Source: Euwallacea fornicatus
Lineage: Eukaryota; Arthropoda; Insecta; Coleoptera; Curculionidae
Assembly (NCBI RefSeq): GCF_040115645.1
Contig: NC_089550.1
Location: 1,860,001 to 1,924,000, forward strand
Length of the DNA: 64,000 nucleotides
Direction: 5' to 3'
Part shown: in pieces, positions 1 through 12,013 of the stretch
Layout: each line of letters starts with the position of its first letter
How positions within the stretch are numbered: the first letter of the stretch is position 1
Notes under the pieces: model-generated
The model's input: the letters and a program-made list of their open reading frames with translations, nothing else
Told to the model about the DNA's origin: nothing
Database searches by the model: none
Program-made: the position numbers and the translations under genes

Positions 1-2879
1 ACTTAATGGCAGAAGTAAAATTCCTTTTGAAAACAAACTCGCGAAGGCAAACACATAAATCTCAGACAATCTATGGAAGCTCCGTGATAGTATTTGTTTG
101 GACACACGATGTTTTGAGGATTTTCGAAAAAATTTTAACCGAAAGGAAACGGTATAATAACAACAAATTTCGCACTCTGCAGTGCAAACATACGCTTATT
201 TTATTGCATTTAAAGCGGACAAATATTTACTCTCGCATCAGCCATGTTCTGATTTTTTTTTATTGCACATTACATGACTTGCAAAGGTTCGGCTGTTGCA
301 ATGCGAAAAAAAACGAGGACAAGTGTCTGGATTACGGGATTTTTACGAAGGCGCAGATTAGATTTTGCAATTCTGCAAACGAGACACTCGTGGTTCGATT
401 GCAACGAGGTTACGAGACATTGTTGTTCTCAGGATTTAAATCCTCCGAGGAATCCTGGGAAATTTTTCAACCATCAAAACGGACGAAAAGTGCAATTTCG
501 GGCTGACGCAGCCTGCGAACGACTTCAGGCCTCGAATTGTTAAGTTTCCCGATCTGAACTCGTTCCGGCATTCACCTCACGCACTTGCAGAAAGTAATTG
601 TCCTTTCCACAATGTTTCAACCTGGACAAATCAGCGATAACCTGGATGAGCCGGGAAACAGATTAGCTGTTCCACAAATGATTTCCAGGGTGTCGCACAT
701 GGAATAACCTGGGGCCAATTTCGACTGTCATTTTATCAAGTTCAATTGCCCTATTCGTTACTTTCGGCAAAATCCCTTCGAGATCTTCGCGGAGATCTCG
801 AAACTTCTTTGAAGAATTCCCATTTCAAGAGACTTTTAAACTTGGTAAATTGACTCTCGAAGGGAGATTTCCAGGAGCCGGCGCTTGAGCTTGCTCGCAA
901 TCATGAGTTTACCTGATTTTAGTAGATGAGCTGCATGCAGCGAAATTGTGCAGGTTTCTCGCATGGGTCTTGCAGTAACAGAGTGGTGTATCAATGTTAG
1001 TCACATAACACATCAGCAGACCCAGCGCGATTTCTCCCCTTTTACGTGTAAGTTTCTGTTTAAAGGAGCGCTGCTCATGTCACCTCCAAACTGCCCCCGA
1101 CAGTCCCAGGTCGTCCCAGGTTTGAAAGAGGTTCTAGCGGGCAGCCCCTCGGGTAAATCCTCCGCTATCCGCCTGCCAGAACACTAGGTCGGGTGCCTTT
1201 TCGAAGATTTTCCTCGGGGAAGAAAAGTCCTTCGAAATCCCATTCCCGACAGTGGTCCGCTTGCAACCTCTCCTGAATCACCGCACCTCCATTGGCAGCA
1301 CCTCGAATCGGCGCTGGCTCAAAATCGGTCATGTTACTACTTGCGGTGAAATAATTTTATTATTTTCAACGGCATCACCAATTATGCGCCAGCACGCATG
1401 CGAAATGCTGCGTTTGAGAGAACGCGACTTGGTGCCGATGGTGGGGGTGGGAAGCGATGTGTGCCTCCCTCTGTGGGAGTTTATGTGTGAAATTAGTTTG
1501 TTCTGATGGAACTGAGGGCATATATCGTCTTATGGGAAATCCCATGTAAAATGAGAACAATTTTGTTACAACTTCCATAGTTTATTTATGCCATCGTCTG
1601 TAGTGAAGCACGCAGGGAAATTTTCCCTCAAACCACCCGAGGAACGATTCATCCGATCTGAAGCGTGTATAAAGTAATTGAAAACGTAAATTATTCGTCA
1701 GTTTGCAGTGGCCCATACGTCGTCCCTTATCTGGTCCGAACCAGTTGGAATCCGAGCCTGGCATTTTTATTTATCGCAAAAAATATTGTGCAATAAATTC
1801 TGATCTCGAAAATGCAAACCCATTATCGCGGCATGTTTAAAAACCGATCCGGATTTAAATGAGCGTCCGGTGACAGATTTTGAGGTAAAGCAGACATAAA
1901 CCGGCTTTCAGGTCGTATTATTTGTCTATTTTTACGGCCCAACAACAAATATATTACCACTCAACTTGCCTACATGGAATCTTTGACAGTTTGAGCGGTA
2001 GTGGAAAAAAGCAAAACGAGGGAACGTCCATTAATCTGCTCCTCTGCTAATTAGAAAGCGAAAGAGATGAAGAGGCTCGAAGGAAAGTAAATATGTAGCA
2101 GCACCAACCTTGTGAGATAAATAACATTTTCCGACCTTGAAGCGCTGCCAACACATATTTTCAATTATCTTATTTGCTTTACAGCTACTGTCAGATTAAA
2201 GAACACTTCGCATGCTGGAGGATCTCCTTGTGCCTGTAAATTACACTCAAATTACACAAAAATTGCCCAGGGATAGTCGAAAGTAGCTGGAAGTGTTGCA
2301 ATTGTGCCTAATTTCAGACGCAATTCCAGCAGTTGCTTGAATATAAATTTTATAAATGTTTAAGGGAAACATGTCAAATAAAGCAAGAATGTACTGGAAG
2401 TCTTATTTCTTAAGCTTTCTCTATTTCGGCAACAATGTTGATTCACCTTTGGAGGATGAAAAATTGCTGTGGACGGAAATATATATTTCTTGTCCTTTAT
2501 TTCCGTTCTCAGGCCAGTTTGGCTTACCTCGCGATAGGTCCTTCTGCTTTCTTTTAGATTTTAATTAACCACGCAACCAGGGCGGATGTCCAGAAATGCA
2601 GCGCACCCTCAATCTTCCTCATACTACAATAAACAACTAATTTCAGATGAATCACGACGAAATCAGAGGGCACTTTTCCGAATGAAATCGTCTGGAAGTC
2701 ATTGTAGAAATTGCAATGCTCCTGGTTGATCTCTTTCCAGTATTCTTTTTGTGAAGTCCAAAAACTTGTTGCATCTGTTCCATCATTTGGAAGTGGAAGT
2801 GATACGATGGCGGCTTGTCTGGAACGGTAGAAGTATCCATATCCATCGGTGACTCCGTGAATGCCTAGCGATTCTAGAT
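1..2879. other. No gene seen
   Basis: AT-rich sequence with scattered short open frames. A 148-codon minus-strand frame (2554-3000) overlaps the transposase remnant on the other strand and matches no family I recognise. Confidence 0.5.
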
Positions 2880-3914
2880 AAATGAGACAAGCAAACATCT
2901 TAAAATCTCGTGAGGTTTTGCACTTGGGCACCAAGAACACTTCACAAAGATGCAAATTTGTTTCCAAATGTACTGTATTTTTGGACGAATCAAGCTTCAC
3001 AAGCCACAGTCAAGTGAATAGCCACAACTTGCATCATTGGTCGACTGAGAGTTCGCATTGTCTGCGTGAAGTGGAAAGCCAGCAACCATTGGATATTTGG
3101 TGTGGTATTTTACGTAGACATTTGATTGCGGCCATAGTTCATTGATGGAAACCTCAATGCCGAAAAGTATCGATATTGTTTGCTAGAAGGTTTGCCATAC
3201 CTTCTTAGAGAAGTTAATTTAGAGCGAAGGTCGACAATGCGGTTTCAACACGTTGGCTGCCTCGCTCATTACGCCAGAGACGTTTTAAATGAACATTTTC
3301 CACAAAAGTGGATCGGACGTAGTTGTGCAGTCAATTGGCCAGCCCGATCACCAGATTTGACGTCATCAGAATTTTTTATTGAATCATTTGGAACATATCG
3401 TTTATGATCGAGTGCCAACTATTGTCCAAGGCATGAAAATTCGGACCAGAAACGCTTTTCGAAGCGTTGGATGTGAAATGTTAGAAAATACCGCACCATC
3501 GTTTCAAACTAGAATTTTCAAGCGCTTTGAGCAGCAGGGACACCATATCGAACATTTGTTGAACAGATTTTTTTATAATAAAATAAAATTTACTAGATAG
3601 AAAATAAAATAGCTCAAATACGTTAATGAAGTTTAGTAAAGCGTTTATTTTGTATCTAGTATTATTATGAATTTTATCATTTTCAGGATAATATGTCTCA
3701 AGTAAAAACATTTTTACCGTCAACCAAGAATTTGAATCTTCAAAAAAAGTGTGAGTTCCAGTTGGAGAAACGAAGTTAAGCCCAAAGGGCAGGTGGTGCT
3801 GACCTTAAAAAAAAATTACAGCATGAAAAACTGATCCCCGGAAAATAAAAAAGGCTTTATCCGACATTTTTTTTGTAGATTTCTCGATTGTAAGATATTT
3901 GCTTGTCCCATTTG
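2880..3914 (+). mobile_element. Tc1/mariner-superfamily element, copy 1, 5'-truncated
   Basis: Holds the transposase remnant at 2895-3600 and, at about 3770-3914, the long right-hand inverted end that is intact in the copy at 15375-16238. The terminal bases stop matching after CCCATTTGT at 3906-3914, so the tip is decayed. No left inverted end was found upstream, so this copy is truncated. Confidence 0.75.
2895..3600 (+). pseudogene. Tc1/mariner-type transposase remnant
   Basis: Reading across frames, typical landmarks appear in order. First comes an FCTWAPRTLHKDANLF segment (about 2910-2960), then LDESSFT around the first catalytic Asp (near 2983), then SQQPLDIWCGILRRHLI (about 3080-3130). 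After these come NEHFPQKWIGR and WPARSPDLT (about 3290-3362), and finally GHHIEHLL near the C-terminus. The segment that normally reads QDGAPAH before the second Asp here reads HVGCLAH, so a catalytic residue is lost. Stops and frameshifts break the frame near 3145 and 3400. Non-functional. Confidence 0.82.
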
Positions 3915-6549
3915 TAAAGAAGGACGAGGGCAGGTGGAGATTGCCAAAATAATAGTTCTAGAATTGATCTCTGAGGAAATTTAGAAAAGTTTTAGTGATG
4001 GCTTGAGGCACCTACATACATACATACATATATGCATTATATCAGACCTATATTTCACGATTAAAGGTTAATTTCGTATTTGAAAGCCTGTTTAGGACCT
4101 CTAGTTGGAATCTAATTTGAAAATGTCCAAAAAATTTCCATATCTACCTAAACCACCATTACATCGAATCGGGTCCAACTTCAATCAAAGAGTCGCACAA
4201 AGAATGTGCATCTTCACGGGAATCCAGGTTTTGCGTTACGTTTCACATTTCATTTATCGCACAAAATTCCAAAGTTATGGAAATTTTCCAATTACCGGCA
4301 ACTTTTGAAATAAATTCATATTCTTTCCAGAACTTCATTTCTTGATTACACTATTTGCCTACAGGATTCGTAGGGCCCATTGGAATTCGCATCTGCTTCC
4401 CACACGTACGACGTAGTTTCCAAATAAATAAATTAAATAAATATAATTTAGTGCGGTCCTGTTTGTCATAAAGAGCCATTAGTGCAACTACCGAGGATGT
4501 GGTTTCGATTTATTGCAAGGCCAATGATATTTCTGATAAAACTTGACTCATCTGAGTTTACAATTAACTGATACGGGGGTCCTCGGAAAAGTATCGAATT
4601 TCCGACCGGTTCGAGGAAAATCTTGGAAAAAAGCGTTTGACTGCCCCTGGTAATGGTCAATGTCCATGCAATTCATTTAGATTATTTAGAGTTAAATTAC
4701 TTTATTTCGGGATTATTCATTGTCGTTTTGGCAATTAATAAAGTGCGGTAGCCTCATGTGTCAAGTACGGACAACCTTCCAAGGATTAGCGCTTGTTTTA
4801 TGGCCTCATTGTCTTTTTGTATTAATTAGGAAAATGGGAAACAAAAGCGGAACTCGCGAAAGTTTCACCGCAAGTATTTTCCCCAAGGATCTTTTCAACG
4901 TAAACGCCCGTTAATGGCCTCTCGTAGTTTATTGCTCTGGCTGGGTTCAGAAGGTCAATGTTATATATTTCTTGATGGTGACGTTTGTTTTAGGAAAAAA
5001 AAACAGGGTTAAACAAACACGGAATTTAGCCAAAAACAGGCCTGGCCCACTTGAAGTGACGATTATTATTTGCGACAAAAAAACGGATTAATTAACGAAA
5101 ATGTTTGTTTTGGCTTCGGTTTGACGATATGGGCATGTAAACGAGGTCAAGGCGAACTCCCTCCCCGGATAAAATCCCCTAATTTATTTCTTGTTTTCCG
5201 AAAGATTACGTTAACATCGCCCATATGCATCACTTGGCAACCTTTAAAATAGACTTATTGGTATTTATCAGATAAATCTTTCTAACGCCGTAAATATGTC
5301 ACGTGTATCAAGCACGAACGATAAATCTCTGACGTTCCACTTTTATCCGCGTTTTTCGTTTTTCGGAAAATATTTTTTCTTCATTAGTTTCAGCCGGATC
5401 CTAGTTAAATGCCTCATTTACCAACAGTCCAATTGCTACTCCGCGCAGAGAGGAAGCAGGTCTCGGAACCGGCCACTCCACGAGGGATTATGGTTTTCAG
5501 TCCGACCCTGCCCTATTGCCCTGCCTAATAAATCCTAAAGAGAACAGAACGTTAGACTTGATAAGATATGTATAAGACTAGAAAAATGTTTTAACTGCCA
5601 TTCCTCCAGCTGAGTTACACATGTTGCAGTCGACGTGGAACAGCCTTCTTCAAGGCCTGTCACTTTAAATTTACCATTCCAATTAATGGTTTTAATGGAG
5701 CAGTTCCTTTTATCGGAAAAAGCTTCTTCAGAAACGAACAACCTACCTGATTCCTCGAAAGTTGCAATTAGACTGAACGCATAATACGGGAGATGGCTGA
5801 AATTTATAGGCGTGAATTCGGCGTTTCTGTATAAATATTTGGTCTTATAAGCGATTCGGTAAGTTCAACATCCTGTTTATAAGACCAGGAGATAAAATTT
5901 TAATTATTAAAGATAATAAATAAGCCGCCTTTGGGTGTTGCTGTGCTCGGGCTTATCGTTCGATGATTTTTTCGGGAAACGTGAGATTTGTGGTCATTGA
6001 ACGCCAAAGGAGACGTCTATTTGTTTTGAGATTCTTTCAGGCTCAAACTTAGAAACGCTGGTGTACCATTGAATATGTTCAGGTAGTTCAGATTCAGAAA
6101 CGGCATGGAAGCATATCAGACGTGTTTAACAAGCTCAAAGCAATAAATCATCAATAAACTCGTACACGCATTCCTCCCGGATAATGGTCTTTTCTCCACT
6201 AAAGGTAGCTCAAGGTAAGCGCAGGTGCATTTTAATTCAAAAACTATGTGATGCATTTAGGTGAGTCGGGTGCGATTAGTTTGTTTTGAGACGAGAAAGC
6301 AGAACCTGGAAATTCCGAAGCGAGTAAAACTGAAAGGAACATTCGTCATGATAGTGGGAAAAAAGAGCCAAACACGTGGTGATCGTTTAAAACACGCGAA
6401 GATTGCTCTAAACAATCAATGACACTGCGACTAGCATCGGAGGAATGCGAAGCACAACAAATAATTAATAAATAACAGCTCTTAGCCGTATCGATAGAAG
6501 ACGTGAATACAGCACAGTAGTACTCACGAGGAAGGAAATGAATCTCCCA
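3915..6549. other. No gene seen
   Basis: Non-coding AT-rich DNA; only the CATA microsatellite was noted. Confidence 0.5.
4013..4033. repeat. (CATA)n microsatellite
   Basis: Four to five tandem TACA/CATA units followed by TATAT. Confidence 0.8.
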
Positions 6550-7825
6550 CGAGGATGGTGCCAAAAGGGCCCGACCTGACACCTTAAAACTAATCGGAAG
6601 GCACTACATTATTTCCCAACACAGTCTCCTTTGAAATTGACACAATTTTCTCAGCGATGTTCTATATCCTGTTTGCAATGAGAAGCTTCGAGTGTTTCAA
6701 AGTAAGCATCAACTTCGGACTTCACCTCTTTATTATTGGCAAATCTCTTTGGAAAGTTTGAAAGTGGGAAATAATCTGAGGGGGCCAAATCTGGCGAGTA
6801 GGGCGGGCGAGGAAAAAGTTCGACACAAGTTGATTGATTTTGGCCATCGCGATGACGGAAGCGCGGATTGGTGCGCTATCTTGAATGAAACAAGACTTTC
6901 TTTTTCACCAAACGCGATCGCTTTTTCCTAATTTCTTCGCTCAAACGCAGCAATTAATTTTTATAACGTTATCCGTTTATTGTTTTCCCTTTAGGGAGAT
7001 AATCAATAAAAATTATCCCACGTGCATCTCAAAAAACTGACGCCATCACGTTTCCTGCAGATGGAACGGTTTTCGCATTCTTTGCAGCCGATTCTTCCCA
7101 TTGATGCCTTCGTTTTGTCTGTTCTTTCGTCTCAGGTGTAAAACGATGGACTCATGTTTCATCCATGGTGATGAGTCGACGCAAAAACTCGACTTCATTG
7201 CCGCTAAGCTTTGCTAAACCCTCCCTCGAAACATCCTCACTGCGCTGTTTGTGTTCAGTTGTGAGCAATCGCCATACCCATCTTGCGCACCCCTTTCTCA
7301 TATCCGATTGTTCCATCCAAATGCGATGTGCAGGGCGTTCGAATTTGGAGTGTTTTGACTGGGAAATCCCATTTCCCGGATGAAGAGGGAAAAACTGACG
7401 TACGTGTCAAGAGCTCGATTTTTGAGAATATATTAGAGGCAAAAATCGTACTTCGACGTCTTAACAGTTCACGGCGCCAGAGGGCGTTTTTCAAATTTCG
7501 GCCATTTTCAGAATTCTTCGTAACTTTTTTGTTTAGGATAATATTGAAGTCAAATGAAAACATTCCTAAGGCACTTTTTCAATGTAATTCCAGGGGCGTG
7601 CTTAGTTTTTTGCTACAGCATACCGTTTTGGCAAAAACCGACCTAGCTTTTTTTATTTTAAATAAAAATCACCGGCAGTTGCGACGTCACAAAAAATTTC
7701 CAATTTAAGTCGTTTTCGACTATGTAAGTGTGTCTATAGCTATTTTTCTAGAAGCCTTCACTGAAAATGGCTCCAAAACAAACACAAATCAACTTTGGAG
7801 CTTTTCAAGGTTAAATCTGTGTAAT
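6550..7825 (-). mobile_element. mariner element, copy A, upper end lost
   Basis: The lower end (3' end of the transposase strand) has the family terminal repeat: CGAGGATGG at 6550, then GGGCCCGACCTGACAC. Copies B, C and D have the same motif with small changes. The neighbouring TA has become CA. The transposase remnant reads on the minus strand and is heavily broken. The 5' end is missing: similarity to copy C continues through the CTCCAAAACAAACACAAATC segment (about 7770) and stops near 7825, where a Tc1 fragment begins. Confidence 0.75.
6640..7390 (-). pseudogene. mariner transposase remnant (copy A)
   Basis: Minus-strand sequence related base by base to copies B and C, which still show recognisable mariner motifs. 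Fragments such as AKINQ-like, then PPYSPD-like and FPTF-like stretches (about 6760-6880) can be followed, but many stops and indels interrupt them. No catalytic triad can be traced. Open frames on the opposite strand here, including one of 141 codons at 7283-7708, are antisense shadows. Confidence 0.6.
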
Positions 7826-7834
7826 TTGCCACTT

Positions 7835-8170
7835 CTTGAACGTTCCTGAAACTGTCGTTGTTCCATACAGAAGCATCGTCGGTCCAGATTTTATTTTAAC
7901 GCATGATACGAAACCTCCACTTACCGCCAGGCTCACTAGAAATATCCTGGAAGAGCAAAATGTTCCAGTTTTAGACTGACCCGCGCGATCTTCCGACCTC
8001 CACCCGATTGAGCATCCTACAGTGAATTTCAAGACGAGAATCGGTTATATCACGCTCTGGAACAGGAGTGGGACGATGTTGATCACCAAGATTTGGATAA
8101 CCCGATTCTCTGAATATAGAAAGGCGTTGAAGCAAGGCCACAAATTCACGGGGAGGATACATTCCATGTT
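7835..8170 (+). pseudogene. Tc1-type transposase C-terminal fragment
   Basis: Plus-strand translation across two frames gives IVGPDFILTHDTKPPLTARL around the second catalytic Asp. It is followed by NILEEQNVPVLD, PARSSDLHPIEH (the DLNPIEH motif with the final Glu) and, after a frameshift, ALEQEWDDVDHQDLDN. This is the usual order at the C-terminus of Tc1 transposases. A stop replaces the Trp before PARS. The N-terminal half, the DNA-binding domain and the inverted ends are absent. It abuts mariner copy A. Confidence 0.85.
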
Positions 8171-11100
8171 GAACTTTAAACTTGTATATTTTTTAAAGGG
8201 TTTTCAACAATTCCTTCTACTAGAATTTACTTGGTTCGCACCTATAAGTGGTCTTTTATGCAGATATCTAGGTTTTGAAAATTGGCAAATGGAAACAAAA
8301 ATGATGGTCATAAGCAAGTTCAAGGCTCGGTTGAATGTAAGAAAATTGTTTCTTGTAGGTTATCCCTAGATTTCGGGCATGTGTACAGCCTTTGTACAGA
8401 GGCACATGCCCCGCCGGTTACTCGACGTCTCACACTCGGACTCCACCACATCAGCTCGTTCTGTACTGGCGTGCGAGAGTGACGGACTTGTAGCAAAATA
8501 CGTAGCATTTGATCAGTATTGTTAGGTCCTGTTTTAAGGTCCGATAGGAAATATCGATCGCTGCGATAATTCAAGTGGCACCTTTGTCTTCACGAAACCA
8601 GTCAAAACCGTCTCAAAAACCGGCTTATTATGGCGGAATTACGGAATCAAATTTAAAAGGCTTAAAAGCACATTCACTCTTCATTATCACGGTGGAGATA
8701 AAAATTATGTCTGAAAATAATATCGCAAGGTTAAGAAGTTACTGGCACATCTTTTACGTTTTGTTTATTTGTTTGAAAGGTCAATGTGTTGAACGCGAGC
8801 GCACTCGCCTCCGGCAGATCGATTTGAGTTGGCACCATACATCACATTTCACTGTTTGTCGTTTGGACGTTTAAACTCACGGTAAACATTTGATTAATGC
8901 GATATTTGGGTACTGCTTGATGAGAGGCGATAGGAAATTTACATTCGTCGACTGCACGGTTTAATGCTTGAAATTAATCTCCTGGATAAATATTTGGGAA
9001 TATGGATGATGCGAGTGTTGGAATTGCAGGCACACAAATCTAAGATTTGCATCAGCCCCAAACAACTTCATCAAAGTGAAGCAGCGCACCCATATATGGG
9101 ACGGTCATGTCGCCAACGACCAGATGGCAGGTGTTCCATCCTTAGACCATGATTTACAAAAAAGCCGCACTATTTTCTACGGTGCTGAAACAAGTTTTAT
9201 ATGGGCTTTCGTGGGACTGAAGAGCACAATTTTTTCGTTAACTGCCCATGATACGTGCTGGAAAACCGTTGTTTGTGATTAAGATCTCTTCGTATTATTG
9301 TTGGAAGCCATGATCGCCGCGGAGTCGGAGAAACTCCCAGATGATCGCTTTCTAAAGGGTTTCGTGGCGTCGACAAAAAAACACAGTTTAATGGATTTTT
9401 AAGGTGCAACGCAAACAGTTGATGGACCAAACGGCTTAAATTTGCGGCGTCGACCAACGAGAGAGGTTATGTAAATGTTAATCGCGGCAATGCGGAAAAT
9501 TGAAGCCACAGAGGTTCCCGCAATGGAATTGAATTGATTTTAAACGTAACTTGACCGTGTTTTGATCCAGTTGTTGTCGAGAAGTACCAAAACGAGGACC
9601 CGAACGATTTTGCGTCGAAGGCACATGATCGGATCGTACCAAGCGCTACGGAGCGAATTCCGTTTCGCTCCTTCCAACTATCGAGTGGCGTATGTGGCCT
9701 CTGAAGTGTTTATTTAAAACGAATTAAATGCCTCTCTAATAATAAACAAAACAATACCATAACATAATTCGAGGCTGCATATTAACAAACAGCACATATT
9801 TTTTTGACACGCGGCTTACAAAGTACGTTTCGTATCGAAATAATTCCACGCTCTGGTCGGCGTAAAATCTAGGAAACTGTTTTCAATAGCACTAATGATA
9901 CATTATTTTAATTGCGGACTTTGGCCACGGTTCAATTATTTTAACGATTGTTTGGAAACGTGCGCTAATGTCGGGCTAATCCGGTAATTTTTTCACTCCA
10001 GAAGGCGTCAAAGTGGTCTACTGCGCCGGATTTTCGCATAGCTGAGTCATGAAAGTGCTGGTGTTTCGGGTGGAAAACAATAACTGTAAACACGGATTAA
10101 TCTTGTCTAAAATGCGCCTGTAAAAAATATATTTGCTCCGAGGTTCGGGAAAAGCTGAGAAACATTGGGAGGTCACGAAGGCCGAAAGCGTGCACACGTA
10201 CGGGGGGAACAGTCGCAGAAGTGCCCGGCCGGGCACATAGATGGCGACTTTCCGTTGAAAATTTGCCGATGTCACAAAAACCTAACCTCAAGGAGCCCAC
10301 AGGATCGGGCAAAATTAAATCGACTATCGGCGAACGTTAATAGTTTTTCGCCGTCAATAGAGATATAAAAATAATAATTGTGTTTAAATACGTAAACGTT
10401 TTGTCATAAAAAACTAATAATAATCATATTTGACCAACGGGCGCTTTCTCAGTGGGAGCTTCCGCATAAAGTGGCGCAGCATCGGAGGGCCATTGACGAC
10501 GCTCTCCAATACCAGCAGCATGCCCATTTTTCCACAAAAACATTTATATTTTTCACACATATTTTTAGCCTACAAGTGACCTGAAAATTTCAAAAAAGCC
10601 TAAATTAATAGGGCATAACGTTTGGAAATCGGATGTTGAGGTCATTTCCGGTCAAACCGGAAACGCCATTAACGTCAATCAATCGGCTCTAGCCTCGTAC
10701 AGCTTCCCTCCAAATGTCAGCTCTCCAAGCATAAAAACAAAAAAGTCATGAAGACGAGCCTTCTTCTTGCATCACCCGGTATGTAAATTTTACAATTTTC
10801 AGTTGACTTCTCACTTTCAGTGGACAATCATTGAAGTTAATTTAATATTGTCCGATGCTGCACGTCTAAAGTTGATTGGTGCTCGTTTCGGAACCGCTCT
10901 TACTGAAGGATTTTAGAGATTTTGTCAACAGAGAAAAAATTGGTCGTCGACGCGTAATTCGATACTTTCATTTGAGAGGTCCTAGGCCATCCGACACCAA
11001 AGCGGAGTTAGATTCGACTCTGCGGGAGTCTGCTTCTTCGTTGACAACTGACAGCAGAGTTTCAACGTGCTCGTACGGGCTGTTAAGACGAACTCCCCAG

Positions 11101-11239
11101 TGATCGACTCGATGACCTTTCAGATCTTACCACTCCAGAGATCGCGGCGAAAATCCACAGAATTGAGCTGGAAAGTAGACATTTCAAAAAGTAATGCAAA
11201 TTACATTTTTCAACTCATTTCCAATTAAATCATAAATAA
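8171..11239. other. No gene seen
   Basis: Scattered short open frames with no domain resemblance; one small hairpin at 8375-8411. Confidence 0.5.
8375..8411. repeat. Short hairpin
   Basis: GGGCATGTG (8375-8383) and its reverse complement CACATGCCC (8403-8411) form a 9-bp stem with a 19-nt loop. Function unknown. Confidence 0.45.
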
Positions 11240-12013
11240 GCTGAATGAGAGGTGCTCAAGATGGGTGTTGCGATTACTCACATTTGAACGAAAACAGCGC
11301 AATAGGGATGTTTCAAAAGCAGGGGGAGTGTCTGGCAAAGTTTCGCAACAATAAAGCCGGATTTTTGCTTCACCATGGGTGAAACATGGGGCCACCGTTT
11401 CACGCCTAAGATGAAAGAGCAGTGAAAACAATGGACCCAAAGGGGAGAATCGGCTCCAAAGGAGGCGAAACCCGTTCCATCGGCAGGAAAGGTGACGACG
11501 TCCGTTTTTTCGAATGCCCCTGGGGTAATTTTTATTGACTATCTCCCTAAAGGAAAAACAAAACGGAGAATATTACACAAATTTGTTGCAGCGTTCGAGC
11601 GAAAAACTTAAGGAAAAGCGACCGCATTTGGGCGAAAAAGAAAGTTTTGAATCATCAAGACAACGCACCGAGCCACACTTTTGTTATCGCGATGGCCAAA
11701 ATCGATCAACTTAGTTTCGGAGTTTTCCCTCGCCCACCCCATTCGGCAGATTTAACCCCCTCAGATTATTTTCCATTTCCAAACTTGAGAAAATGGCTCG
11801 GTGGAAAACGATTTGCCAATAATCAAGAGGTGGAGTCTGAGGTTGATGCCTATTTTGAAACATTCAAAGCTTCTTATTATAAATGGGGTACGGAAGCCAT
11901 AGGAAGTCGCTGGGAAAAGTGTGTCAAAGGAAACTGTGTTGAGAAATAATGTAGTAGCTTCCAAATATTTTTTTCTTTAAGTGTCAAGTCGGGCACTTCT
12001 AGGACTGTCCTTG
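11240..12013 (+). mobile_element. mariner element, copy B, 5'-truncated
   Basis: The right end carries the family terminal repeat (GTGTCAAGTCGGGCACTTCT, ending in TCCTTG at 12013). The adjoining TA is changed to GA. The left side starts abruptly inside the transposase at about 11240, where similarity to the minus strand of copy A begins, so the 5' part is deleted. Confidence 0.8.
11430..11949 (+). pseudogene. mariner transposase C-terminal remnant (copy B)
   Basis: The best preserved frame, 11647-11949, reads HQDNAPSH (second catalytic Asp), MAKIDQLSF, PHSADLTPSDYFPF (third Asp region of the DD34D motif), LRKWLGGKRF and, near the end, EVDAYFE and YYKWGTEAI. These are landmarks of mariner transposases, whose usual length is about 345 residues. 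This frame holds roughly the last 100. The upstream half is broken, and the first catalytic region is missing or unreadable. Confidence 0.9.

Noticed and set aside
2554..3000. 148-codon minus-strand open frame
   Set aside because: Overlaps the plus-strand transposase remnant at its upper end, matches no known family by eye and has no visible promoter or splice context.
7283..7708. 141-codon plus-strand open frame
   Set aside because: Lies antisense to mariner copy A, whose relationship to copies B and C explains the sequence.
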